NCBI GenBank assembly: GCA_002803225.1
Contig: NXFV01001946.1
Span: 1-64,000 of the forward strand
Direction: 5' to 3'
Length of the DNA stretch: 64,000 nucleotides
Source of the DNA: Gamarada debralockiae
Lineage: Eukaryota; Ascomycota; Leotiomycetes; Helotiales; Hyphodiscaceae
A program made the translations under genes and the position numbers. The notes under the pieces were generated by a model. The model made no database searches and was not told where the DNA came from. It worked only from the letters and a program-made list of their open reading frames with translations. This document shows, in pieces, positions 12,782 through 23,911 of the stretch. The first letter of the stretch is position 1. The number at the start of each line of letters is the position of its first letter.

Positions 12782-13359
12782 ATGTGAGAGTGAGTAGAGG
12801 ATGTAGAAGGAAGAAAAAAGTTAAAAATGTGGCAGCCGAGAGCCAGATTTATAGTACGTTCTGTGATCCCGCAGTAGTACACGTTTAGCGCGATCACAGA
12901 GCTATCAACAGTTCGAATTGGGATGTTGGCGTGTTTTCTCGGAGTTCTGGCTTTCGAATTCGAGGTTGGTGGCTCCGCGATGCTGGATTGAGGCATGGTA
13001 TCGAGGGAATTCGGCCTGAGGTTCGCGGAGGTGGAAGCGTGAAGCGGTACTGGACAACGTAGATAATTGATAGGGAGAGGGAGAGAATGGGTAAAATGTC
13101 GATGTGAGTGTTGGCAATGTATATAATATTCCGCCTATTCGACAAAATCGCCATGACCGTTGGGTGCGTTGTGGTGTTGGGGATTCAGATGGCTTGGCTG
13201 AGAGCAACGATGCGAGGCGACGAGCGGCAAGATAATGAATCGAATGATAGCTTGTCTTTGAGCCTCGATTCATTGTGATGCTATTGGCCGAAATCTTGTG
13301 AAGTCGTGCTTGGATCGAGTGGTCTGAAGCTCTTGCTATGTAGCAGGAGGCTGGAGTGG
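12782..13359. other. Divergent intergenic region
   Basis: This lies between the minus-strand gene ending its 5' side at 12781 and the secreted-protein gene starting at 13360. Minus-strand frames at 12894-13390 lack domains. It probably serves as promoter for both neighbours. Confidence 0.35.
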
Positions 13360-14153
13360 ATGACCGAAGCCTGCGACGAAGGCGACCCATCGCATTCTGC
13401 GACCATCCAGCTCATTACCATCATCATGTTCCTCTTCGTAGGCACTTCTCTGGCCGCGGATGTAAAAGTGACGAGTCAAACGACATCTGCGAGAGCAACT
13501 TGTACACCTGCAGCCAAAATGGCAATGCCTCGCGTCCTCTCTCCCGCGAATCCACCCACCGCGAAAGACGTCCAGAACTCCATCACGAATTGGGCCACGT
13601 CCGTCAACACCGTCAACGACTGCCTCAACAACCCTAATAACAACGCCAAGTTCCAATCCGCTATCGTCTTCGCAAAAGATGAGCCCGTCCAGCTCGCCAC
13701 ACTGATGAATACTAAGGATTTTTCCGCCGACAGTGCCAATGCCGGAAAGGTCTTGATAGGCAACTTTCCCTCTATTGTCAGCAACCTGAACAGCGTGCAA
13801 AGTGGTCCACCCAGGAGTAAGTAATCCCCAGACAAACTATCATTGTTTTGGCGAGTTCTACTACCCAATTCCATACCAAGATGATGTTCTTGGAGTTCAA
13901 AACTGACGAAACTTCACCTCCCCTCTTCTTTCGAGCGAAGGCCACCAGAGATCTTCACAGTGCCACGGCAGCAGTAAACTTCAATCGACGTTGCACCGTT
14001 CTGCCGGCTATTGGATCCTTGTGGGCAGCTTCTGCCAATGCCATAAAAGCGAACATGCCCAACATGCCGAACTTGGAATTGCAGTGTAGCCAGATGAACT
14101 GCGCCTGTGGAGTGAGCGGCAGGCATAGTGCTGGAGCGAAGCTGGTGATGTAA
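13360..14153 (+). CDS. Small secreted or membrane-anchored protein of unknown family
   Basis: Exons 13360-13816 and 13972-14153 give 212 aa; the intron (donor GTAAGT, acceptor GGCAG) is in phase. The N-terminus contains the hydrophobic core IQLITIIMFLFVGTSLA, a plausible signal peptide with a rather long polar prefix; a later Met within the core would give a very short one. The mature part begins after Ala-Asp and has Cys residues near TCTPA, NDCLNN, RRCTV, LQCS and NCACG, so disulfides are likely. The region AIGSLWAASANAIKANMPNM and the C-terminal Cys pair look like a conserved fungal secreted family that I cannot name. The exact start is uncertain; 13306 is an upstream in-frame alternative. 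Confidence 0.65.
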
Positions 14154-14349
14154 ATTCTGTTCGAGTCACTCTTGTATATATTTTCTTGTATATCCAAAAT
14201 CGCCTTGTACAAATGGTAGTTCACTATTCCCGTCAGCAAGGACCTTGCCACATATTACAGCCCCCGACAGTTGTTAGTGTTATTGAACGTCGCAAATACT
14301 TTCATTCCATATCCCAACCTTCGGTTTCTTTTCTCATATAATTTTCTTC

Positions 14350-15787
14350 TTAGACCCAACGTGGTTTCGCCTTCCTCTTCGGACCAACATCAGGACTCTG
14401 CATATCCAACCTCGAGTCCCTAAATGGCTGTGAGGGAGGCGATTTCCTCACTTTCCTTTGCCCTTCGTTGGCGTCGGCCACGTCAAATTTGGATTTCATT
14501 TCTGCTTATGCGGAGTCTTCGGACTGATCAGAATAACACTGACATCTCCGCGCGATTGCGACTCGTTGCGATCCTCAAAGGCGCCGACTTCTCCATATGC
14601 CTCGGAATCGTCTCAATTCTCAACGGCGTCGGCTTCTCAACCACCTTTGGCTGCCTCTCCACTACCACTGTCCCTTTCTCACGAACTCTCTCAATTGCTA
14701 ATCGAGGTCTTCTGCCGGCCTGCTCTCCACTAAAGCCTCTCGTCTCACAACCCCCCTCAGCTCTCCCGGATCGTAAATATTCTTGTCATCCCACTTCTCA
14801 TCATCCAAAGCGACCCCAGAATCTTCTCTCTCATGTCTAGATCCTATCTTTCTCTCCCCGCCCGCGTCGCTTTCCACCTTCGCCTCTGTCTCCAGACCCA
14901 ACTCCAAAACCCAACTCTCAGTTCCCCTAACGTCCTGCTACGCCTCAAACCCAACTTCCTCCATACCCCTTTACTAAACCAGCCATCAGCACTAACTTCT
15001 CTGCTTCTTCTTGCAAGATTGCGACTAGTTCTGTAATGCCTTGGAGGAGTTCACATTCGAGAGCTATTTTTGCGTCTCAGTCTGTGATGGAATTCATTAT
15101 GAGGAGGACGCCTTGCAGAGGGCGGTTAGTGTTAAAGGGGGGAAGAGAGTTGAGAGTGAGGGGGTGGTGGTGGTGGTGAATTAGTTGTACTGGGTGGGAG
15201 TGAGTAGAGGGAGGGGAGAGAGGGGAGAGCAAGGGGGGGTTGGTGAGTAGAGGTGTTGTGGGTGTTGAGGAAGTTGTGAGCGTGTGTTGTGGTATTAATA
15301 GACGGCGGTTCGCAGTGAGTGGTGTTAACAGTGCAGGTATTGGCGTACGAGTGAGAGGCAAAATTTGTTCTTTAAACCCTAGCAATAGCTGTAGTTCTGG
15401 TGTGTGTGCTCCAATGAGGCATTGTATCTCTGCTTCCGAGTTTGTTGGAGGTGGGGATATCGGATAAACGTGAGGTTGTGATCGGAAGATACGGGTGTTG
15501 CATCCCCACTTCGGCGGCCAACAAAGACAATCGGAATCTCTTCCTCAAAACAAGATGAAAGCGGTCTCTGTGTACTACTTCTTGTCAGCGGAGGACTGGT
15601 TAGTGGCGGTGAGAAATGGTTTGCGTGTTTGTGACGAAAGGGGTAGGCTCGGTTGTCGTCTGTTTTCCACATCTCTTCCTGATTTCCCAAACATGCAGAT
15701 CAGACCGTTTAAGCATACGACATTGCGTAAGTCCAATAGCAGCGAATCGATGTCTTTAAGTGGCGGAATGCAGGTCCACAGAGGCAT
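14350..15787 (-). pseudogene. Decayed gene of unknown function
   Basis: Coding-like pieces line up on the minus strand from a possible start at 15787 (MPLWTCIPPLKDIDSLLLDL) to a stop at 14350 (GPKRKAKPRWV). Clear segments are CELLQGITELVAILQEEAEK (helical), DSDAGG-like acidic sequence, VVEKPTPLRIETIPRHMEKS, KSKFDVADANEGQRKVRKSP and a basic C-terminus. They lie in different frames with shifts between them, and an in-frame TGA at 15077-15079 precedes the helical segment. The Pro/Ser/Thr-rich middle (15100-15400) is low complexity. The basic tail and charged repeats suggest a nuclear protein, but that is a guess. A gene with several unusual introns is the alternative. Confidence 0.4.
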
Positions 15788-15860
15788 TGGAGATGCATTT
15801 TGCTGTGGATGACATCATTTGAGACTTCACGGTTGATGCAGGGATGAAGATATAATGTGC

Positions 15861-16789
15861 AATGTTGGTAAGTGAAAATAGAGGGGAATTTTGCTTATTT
15901 AGGAATTGGTCCATGAGACTTAACCGGTTTCAAGGCCGTTTGCGGGAGGTACCCGGCTATATCAGCCACCCATTGCGCGACAAGTTGCGAATTGGGATTG
16001 ACAAGACTTTGGACATGCTTCGGAAAGGATTTGGTATTATCAGGCCACATGCCGAGTCGTATCGCATTTCCAAAGCTGTCGGGCGTTGGAAAAGGGGGTG
16101 AAGTGAAGAAGAGAGGATCACGTGATATAAAATGGATGGGTGGATCTTTCTTACGAGAGCTTCAGCAACCATTTGCTGGGTGATCTACCTATTATATATA
16201 ATTATTTTCTGTGTTGATCCACGTATCTTCGACTCACTCCGGAAGACGCCCGACTTATATGTATCACGTGATGATTCCCGTCCTCGCTTCGCCTGACTCG
16301 ATAAAGTTTTCGCGGTTGTCTCACTGCAGAAACTCCACACATCTCCAGTCACATCAATTACTGGGAACGGTAACTAACATTTCACATCATGGTGCGATAT
16401 TATCCGAGCTGGATATTATTCGAGGTTTCCTCTCATTTGTAACTCTTCATCGGATGCCCGCATGAAGATAGCACCGCGAGGAGAGGGGTAGCGGTTCAAT
16501 TGGATTACAATGCATGTTCGAGGAGAGTGAGGCGAGCAGCGTTCGACCAGCCGTGTAAAGAAGGCTTACGCCCGAACTATGAGGCTTTACGAGTACTCCA
16601 CACCTGTGTCGTGGAAAGTTCCCGAGCCATTCGCAACATCAAATATCTATCTCTTGTTGCATTTATTATTTCTACAACTCATTACTGTCGCGGGCGCAAT
16701 TGATTCTTGAGCAGTCGCAGCAATTGGGGCTCTTCCGTCACCGTATCACCGGCGGCTCGGCGTTGTCAGCCCCGTAAATCGGAGTCAGC
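15861..16789. other. Intergenic/promoter region
   Basis: No coding or RNA feature is supported. A pyrimidine-poor AT run (16190-16210) and several CACGTGAT-like motifs (16110-16120, 16265-16275) are present; they could be basic helix-loop-helix type sites but are too short to claim. Confidence 0.35.
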
Positions 16790-18409
16790 ATGTCGTTTGG
16801 ATACGGTGTCAACGATGTACTCGCCCTGATACAGCTCTCTTGGAGCGCAGTCGAGGGCGCAAGACGAGCTTGTGGGAAGCATGATGATCTGACGAAGGAA
16901 GTTTCGAGTCTTTACGATGTTTTAGCCTACGTATACTCTGAGATGTCGGTCCCCGAGTCGCCAATTGGTCACGCCCGAAGGAGCATGAGGGAAGAACTCC
17001 AGACCCATATGACGGGTTGCGAATCACAACTTCGAACTATTAACACTGTGCTCGATAAGTTCAATGCGCTCAGCCCTGAACAAAAGTTTGGAAAGCAGCT
17101 ATGGTCAAAAGTTCGGTTCGCAAACGGGGAGGATCTCGATCTTGCCGAGATCAGGTCGAGGATGGCCACATACTCGACAGCGATCACGATGTCGCTTCGC
17201 CTCATGTCTCTTGGTTCTCGAGGAAAGTTCGAGAGACAATTAAGTCATCAAAAGAGGTCACTCGAGGGGATTCGGGAGTCTGTCAATATCGCCCTCGCGC
17301 AGATGAACTCGACAACTCGACAGAAATCACTCATGGTCGCCTACTCGAATGATTCCAAAGCATTTTGGTATCGTCTTCGGCGCGAACTCGTTAAGGATGG
17401 GTTCTCGCGCTCCGCTGTTAATGGCAAAAAAGATCTTATCCTGTCGTATATGAAGGAGTTGGATTCTCGAGGTGTCCTCGGCTACTCGACCAGCTTTCAG
17501 AAAGCCTTGGCAGCCCAGGACGATGCTCAACGGCAATCAAACACACCAGCGAGCTTTCAAAGCTCATCAACACTCACTGGTGGTCGTGATTCGAATTCTT
17601 CGCTTCAATCCTTTGAGTATATCAAGGATGCTAGAAACTGCAGTCCGAATTTCGATGAACCGATCTGTATACGGGCTGATTCCGGCGACCCATCTTGGCC
17701 AGATAGCAGGCCTCTCACTGCTGTAGAACATGAGCAGGAGTTGGATATCGTACCGGCGATGACTAAGCCACATCCAGATGAGCAGTACTACGAATCACCT
17801 CAAGCTCCATTGCCATATCAGGTTCGGATTCCGAGTGTTTCAGACGGCTCGAGAACCCTGTGCGATGAACCTACCGGCATTCCGACAGAACGAAGCTTAG
17901 CCCACAGCCTTTCCCATCATGGTTCAATCAGTAGTCTCTCACGAAGTAGATCGAGGTTGGATGAGATAGAGCAAAAGATTAAACTCGAGGATCCTCATGG
18001 CCGGGAATTCTCATTTCCTCTTTCTCAGGCCAAGACCTGGGAGGTACGTACCAAGCCCCTCTGACCATACCGACCATCTAACACAGAACAGGGCATGGAA
18101 AGTCTAATAAAGAAAAACTGCGCCGGCATGGGCAACGGGATCGTCAGCGCTCACCACGATGGAACAAACCTTTTTCCATATCTCTGGGAAGAGATGGCCG
18201 AACCAGGTGCGAAGCTTACGATACGACGTCCATGTGCACAACTGTCTCCAGGCTCCCCATTCTGCCCTCCGACAGAAGAGTTTTACCTCCTTCCGGAACG
18301 GCCGCCGAGTCCTGAAAATGATTTCGGACGTCTGCCGTCGCTGGGAGATTGGATTCAAAATGGACGGACGGAATTCACACCGCATTCTGAATTCTATGAG
18401 ATGGACTAA
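16790..18409 (+). CDS. Protein with fungal STAND-type N-terminal helical domain
   Basis: Exons 16790-18043 and 18092-18409 give 523 aa; the phase-0 intron has donor GTACGT and acceptor ACAG. Residues 1-250 (MSFGYGVNDVLALIQLSWSA ... ) are helical and resemble the N-terminal domain found before NACHT or ankyrin regions, or alone, in many fungal proteins: a GVNDVL/ALIQLSW core, then a coiled region with LRTINTVLDKFNAL and LRLMSLGSRGKFERQL. No NACHT, WD or ankyrin part follows; the rest is Ser-rich and disordered with an acidic C-terminus. In this family the N-terminal domain is thought to mediate signalling or oligomerisation in cell-death and non-self responses. The role here is inference. Confidence 0.7.
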
Positions 18410-21243
18410 GGTGTATGAATGCCTGTAACACTTGGAAGAAATGTAAATATCCGGATTTGATTTAAAAGTGCATTGTATTTAATGGAGGTCTTGGTCCAGG
18501 ACGGGTAGCTAAGTGTCTCAGCGATGCGCGGAGTCTTCGGAGGAAATGTTGATACCGGTCTTGTACGGAGTTCTGTAACATATGAGGAATCAAGCACACT
18601 TTCAGATCTTGCGTCCGCAATCGCCAAGCCCCCTTTCCATAGCCCTCTTTCCCCTCTCGAGTCGCGAATCGGAGGGGAAGGATTGAAGCTTATGGTATCA
18701 CGTGGATCTGCACAGCCTTCGAGATGCCGAGGTTCTTGTCGCGTCTAGGGCGTCCGGAACGTGCACCTTACAAACTCCCCAACTTCCCCTTCAAATTTCA
18801 GATTTCTTCGAACATACATCAATTCAATATGGTGGGTCAAAATGCTGAATGTTTGAAGATGATATCTCGTCGTCTACTTTCTGAAACCTTGATGAACAAA
18901 CAACCATCAGCTCCACGTCACGAATCATGATGCTTGCTGCAGTAGCTTCGTTGGCGTGAGGCTCAGGGCCAGCTGCCTTGGTGTCCAATGATTCATATTT
19001 CTCGTTGAGAGCTGTTGTCAAGATGACATTTCAATACTGTCGAGACGCCTTCAAATATCTGTGTCACGATTGCCAACCTGCTCTGCTTCGGTGGACTCCA
19101 ATCGTCATTCGCACGTCAAGCCAGTAACATGCAATGCGTGCTTCCAATGTATATTTAGCTTCAAGGGTGAATTTTCAAGGCATTTTGGAACAATCCTCGA
19201 ATGAGCTTCCGTCAGTCCCTCGGCGATGAGGCTGCCCTGTTGAACGTGCTCGAAATCCACTTCAGGAGCAAAAGGAAGCCTGCGCTGGGCACTCGAAAAT
19301 CGCTTAAAGAGGAACTCGGCGAACAAATATGTCCATCAAACATGCAGAAGAGGACCAATAAGAGCTTGATGGACTTGCGCAAGTTGCGATGAAACCCTGC
19401 GGGGCCAAAAAATCGGGTGTGACGAAGATGAAGATGTTAGGGGGCTGACTGGGAAGGCAGAAGACCGTGGCAGAAGTCCGAATTGACAATGAAGAGATCG
19501 CAACCCGTGAAGAGCCGATTGAAGCTCTTGAACAGACCAGTCAACCATATCAACGACAACATCCTCGTTTCGGTCGATCGTTGCCACTGGCCTGCTGCAA
19601 GACCGGCACGAAATGGAAAGACCCTGTACGGTTCTGCCTTCAAGTCTGGGCCACGAAAGCCCGAATCCTTCCGATATCTCTGAGAAGCCCCGACATTTCT
19701 TCGAGGGCTTTGAATTGGTCTAATGCACTGCGGTGGATGCGATAATGAAGAGCACGAATATCGGGTTGCCCCTTCGATATATACGGCTTGTGTTGAACCC
19801 GGCTTAATCTTCTTTGGGGCCGAGGCGGGGTTTGGGATCCTCGGTTAAATCGGCTCAAATCGCAGATTTGGGAGGGCGTTTGGGCGATGGCGTCCATCGA
19901 GGTTTTCAGCCACCAAAGAAACTTCCTTTAGCGTGAACCCGAATAACAAACTCACCGCTGTCATCACGTTGATCGCCACGGTCTGTTTTCTGTTCACTTC
20001 AAGCAATTGGAGCCAGGTGTTCTCGCGCGGAGATACTGCGAAAACCAAGTGTCACTTGGCAATTGACCTGGCGGTAACTAGAAGCCAAGCCTCCCTTTGA
20101 AACTTCAATTGGGCAATTAATTTGAGCTACCAGGGCGATTTGAAAGATCCATCAAAGCAAGGTTCGCAGCTTGAGATGCCGTTTAAGAGCAGATCACGTG
20201 TCGCGCTCGCTGCTCTGCGGGGTAGCTGAGCTTTCAATTCACAGCTTGGAGAAAGGATCGATGTGTCGGCACTATTTATTCGATGCTGTGGATCAATCCT
20301 TCGTCTTATCCAATTCCAAATCCAAAAACGCGACGCCCCTTTGCGATTCCCTGATCCATTTGGCAGGTGTCACAAGATACGCATTGCCGGTCTGACCTCC
20401 ATTCGTCCCAGTTATGCATTATTCAGCGTAAGCATACAGTCTTCAGACTTGTAAAGTAGTCAGCTGTCAGCGAGCTAACTCAAAGCAGAATTAATTCCCC
20501 GTGTCTCAAATTCACCGATCGAGCAGCGTTGTATTGGCAGGATTGACTACCCCAGAATCAACTGAAGATAGTGTGCTTATTGGGCCGTGCCCGCTCGGGG
20601 AAACTGCGGGGAAGGGGAAGGGAGTTGACGAGTCAGGCCGTCTCAGCTCCAAATTTCCACATCCGAGTACGACCAACAAATGCGACCACACGGGTATAAT
20701 ATGGATATGAATTACCGAAAGAGTGACATCGAGGTATTTTTGAGGAGGGAGCTCATTTGCTGACGAGACAACCATTACCACCATGCCAGAAAGTCCTGAC
20801 ACGGTTGGTTTGGCGTTACTCAAATGCAGCCGCTGCTACCCCTCCTTCCCGAAATCTCCTGCCTCGCCACTTCGGGCAAAACCGATCTATGCATTTCGCT
20901 CATTTGGCAAACCATCGGATGTTGGTCTGTATTCAACATAGTGTAAGGCTGCTTGGAGCGTATCGAAGCTCGATATGGGTCTGCCAATTGTGAATCCCAA
21001 ATCCATGGAGCGTAACTCCAGATCGGAGCCTTAACGCCTACCGCGGTCGAATTCATCAAAAGAGGGGTTCCCAACTCTCTCTTTGCTGTTTGAACTGTAT
21101 AGATAGACTGAGAAATCTCCCTGTTTCTCCACGTTCCATCAATCGATTTTTTTTTTTCTCTTTATTCCTTTTGAATATACCGCACAATTCGTGCAAGAAA
21201 ACATAAGAAGCATCTGCAGCAATACATTACTGCTCCCAACATA
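18410..21243. other. Long intergenic region with possible decayed coding DNA
   Basis: No intact gene is supported in 2.8 kb. On the minus strand several short stretches look protein-like (for example RALHYRIHRSALDQFKALEE near 19720-19770, APEVDFEHVQQGSLIAEGL near 19230-19280, and YESLDTKAAGPEPHANEATA near 18940-19000), which could be pieces of one decayed gene in shifted frames. The evidence is weak. The last 200 bp, with a T-run at 21148-21158, should be the promoter of the transporter gene. Confidence 0.3.
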
Positions 21244-23316
21244 ATGAGTGACCCCTCTACATCGCCAACCACCAGCGCGGTGGATGAGAAGACTTCACAT
21301 ATCGAACACGCTGAGCGCATCGCAACCCACGACAGAGTTCCTGGACATAACAACTATTATGAGAAGGATGGTCTCAGAACCTATGGCGATGGCGAGGACC
21401 ACGACCACGAGCCTCCTGTGAGTTCGACGAATCCAGCCTGTGAACGTTCGCTTACACCAAGCACAGCTCTCCTTCCGTCGATTGATGTCTTTGATAGCCA
21501 TGGCATTTCTTTGGACTGGATCACAAATTCCTGTGTACATTTTCGGTTTGTAAACATCCTCACCTGGTTTACGCAATTGGCTGAGTATTTGATTCTAGGC
21601 GCTATCCCTCCATATATTTACGCAGACATTGGAGGCGTTGATCGGTACGTACTTTTCCAGCCCCTATTCCCAGAATAGAACTGATGTTCTATAACTAGCT
21701 GGATTTGGTTCGTCCTCGCCAACTTGCTTGCACTTGCTGGAGTTTGTCCCTTCGTTGGATCCCTTTCCGATCTCATCGGTCGTCGATATGTGGCACTGAT
21801 TGGAGCTCTTTTTATCATGGTAGGCATGGTCGTGTGTTCAACTGCTCATGTCATGAATACATTCATCGGTAGGCTGTCACCCTCAGATATCCTAACCCAG
21901 CAGCTGACACCCTGGTAGGCGGCATGACCCTGGCTGGCATCGGCGCTGGTATCAATGAGCTTACTGCGCTCGCAGCCACTTCGGAGTTGGCTCCCACATC
22001 AAAGCGCGGGAAGTACGTCGCAGTCCTCATTTTCACGATCATTCCCTTCTGTCCATCCGTACTTTGGGGTCAGCTTATTGCATCTCATGCTGGATGGCGT
22101 TGGTGTGGTCTGCTGTGTGGGATATGGGCCTCGATCGGCTTCTTCCTCACACTTTTCTTCTACTTCCCACCGCCACGTGTCAACTCCATGGGCCTGACGA
22201 AGAAAGACATCATTGCCCAAATCGACTTTGTTGGAGGTTTCCTGAGCATTTCGGGAATGATCCTGTTTATGGCCGGAATGCAATGGGGTGGCTATCAAGT
22301 AAGTCGAGTCTATTTTGAGTCAACAGAACACTGATGATTTCTAGTACAAATGGCATACAGCACACGTTCTGGTACCGCTTATTCTCGGTGCAGTGCTGCT
22401 CATTGGATTCGCATTCTGGGAGATCTATGGTGCCAAGTACCCGATGTTCCCATCCCGCCTAAAGCAGGCACCTCGAATTCTCGCCTTGACCCTCATCATC
22501 ACGTTCATTTCAGGAGCCAATTTCTTCAGTATCATCATGTTCTGGCCGACCCAGGCATTCAATGTTTATGGTCATGATCCTGTTGGGGTTGGAATCCGTG
22601 GTATTCCTGTTGGATTCTCAATTCTTACTGGCGCCTGTGTTGTGCTATGGCTGTTGTCTGTCTTCAGGGGAAGGAACAAGGAATTGATGATTGCTAGCTC
22701 TGTTTTAATGACTGCCGGTATGCCACGTCTTGTTCTCAGCTGCTGGGACTCTTCACTGATATTATTTACAGGATGCGGAGCGCTCGCAATGGCTGATCGT
22801 TTCAACCTTCACCAACTCTGGGGTATTCTCGTCCTAGCGGGCCTCGGAATAGGCGGCATCGTTGTACCCGCATCCATTATCACCACTATTATCTGTCCTG
22901 ATGATTTGATTGCAACCATCGCTGCTCTCACTCTCTCCATTCGAGTTATTGGCGGCTCAGTAGGATACTGCGTCTACTACAACGTCTTCGTCAACAAGTT
23001 CGTCCCGAACGCTACCAAGATGATTGGTGGTGTCATGAAGCTCGAGCTGGGTATCACCAACGTTACCTTGATCGGAGACGCGATTTCGTATACCGCTGCC
23101 AGTCTTTTGCCTCTCCTTCAAACCATTCCTGGGATTGCTGGCAATCAGACTGCGTATGATATGGTGGTTCTTGCTGGTCAAGAAGCATATGCTGCCAGCT
23201 ACAAGTATGTCTATTATACTAGTATTGCTTTCGGGTCGGTCAGTATTTTGGCCGCTTGCTTCTTGGGGGATATTAGCCCGTATATGGACGACCACATTGC
23301 TGTAGTTATCCACTGA
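21244..23316 (+). CDS. MFS transporter, TRI12-like (14-helix) family
   Basis: Seven exons (21244-21417, 21467-21545, 21599-21644, 21699-21868, 21919-22298, 22345-22717, 22772-23316) give 588 aa with matching phases. It is a plasma-membrane proton antiporter of the type that includes trichothecene efflux pumps and siderophore carriers. The N-terminal 60 residues are hydrophilic and cytoplasmic. MFS signatures are GSLSDLIGRRYVALIGALF after helix 2 and GGMTLAGIGAGINELTALA. The C-terminal half has typical long helices and ends with a short tail, PYMDDHIAVVIH. The last intron (22718-22771) is 54 bp and has no stop in frame, so its retention would add 18 residues. The substrate cannot be predicted; no toxin biosynthetic genes lie next to it. 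Confidence 0.9.
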
Positions 23317-23911
23317 ACGGAAATTTTATCTTGGACCTGGGATGCTGAATAGCAAAGGATGAGGATATCCGAAGGCATTCTAGATTGGTCTTTCAGTAGT
23401 CGAAAACTATAATGGGTGTTAATTATCAAGACCTAAATATATATCAAGTTCATGAAATCTTCCTCTACAAATCTCAAACTCGTTCCTTCCGTGTATTGCA
23501 TTTTCGCGCTGACTGCCCCTACCCGTACAATTTTACCCCGCACTTACAGGTCCTCGTCCGCTCAACCCCACCACAATTCCCTGCTGCCTGTGCGTCATGG
23601 CTTCAAATGAATCCCCTCATTCTGCAACGTTCCTCGCATTCTGTTCTCGGCACAAAAAGGACCGAACATGAGATGAACGATTTGTCCGAAGCCTTTTGCC
23701 CGGTTTTCGCACTGTATGGAAAATCATGATTCGCATAATGGTATTCCGTATGAGGTGGTGTAGAGCGCAATGCGATAAGAGATGACTTATGAAGAGTCAT
23801 AATAGAAGTATAAGACGCCATTATTTTGTCCTTAAATGATTCTATTTCGTCAATCAACCTGCTGCATCGCCAAACGAGAACGCCAGTGATTCCTCAAGTC
23901 ATGTAGTCAAG
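23317..23911. other. Intergenic region
   Basis: This holds the 3' UTR of the transporter and the promoter of the carboxylesterase. I see no gene or repeat. Confidence 0.4.

Noticed and set aside
21295..21576. 93-codon minus-strand frame over the transporter start
   Set aside because: Antisense shadow of exon 1 and intron 1 of the MFS gene.
22393..23316. Transporter reading that runs through the last intron
   Set aside because: Good splice borders and protein continuity favour removal of 22718-22771; retention is noted only as a possibility.
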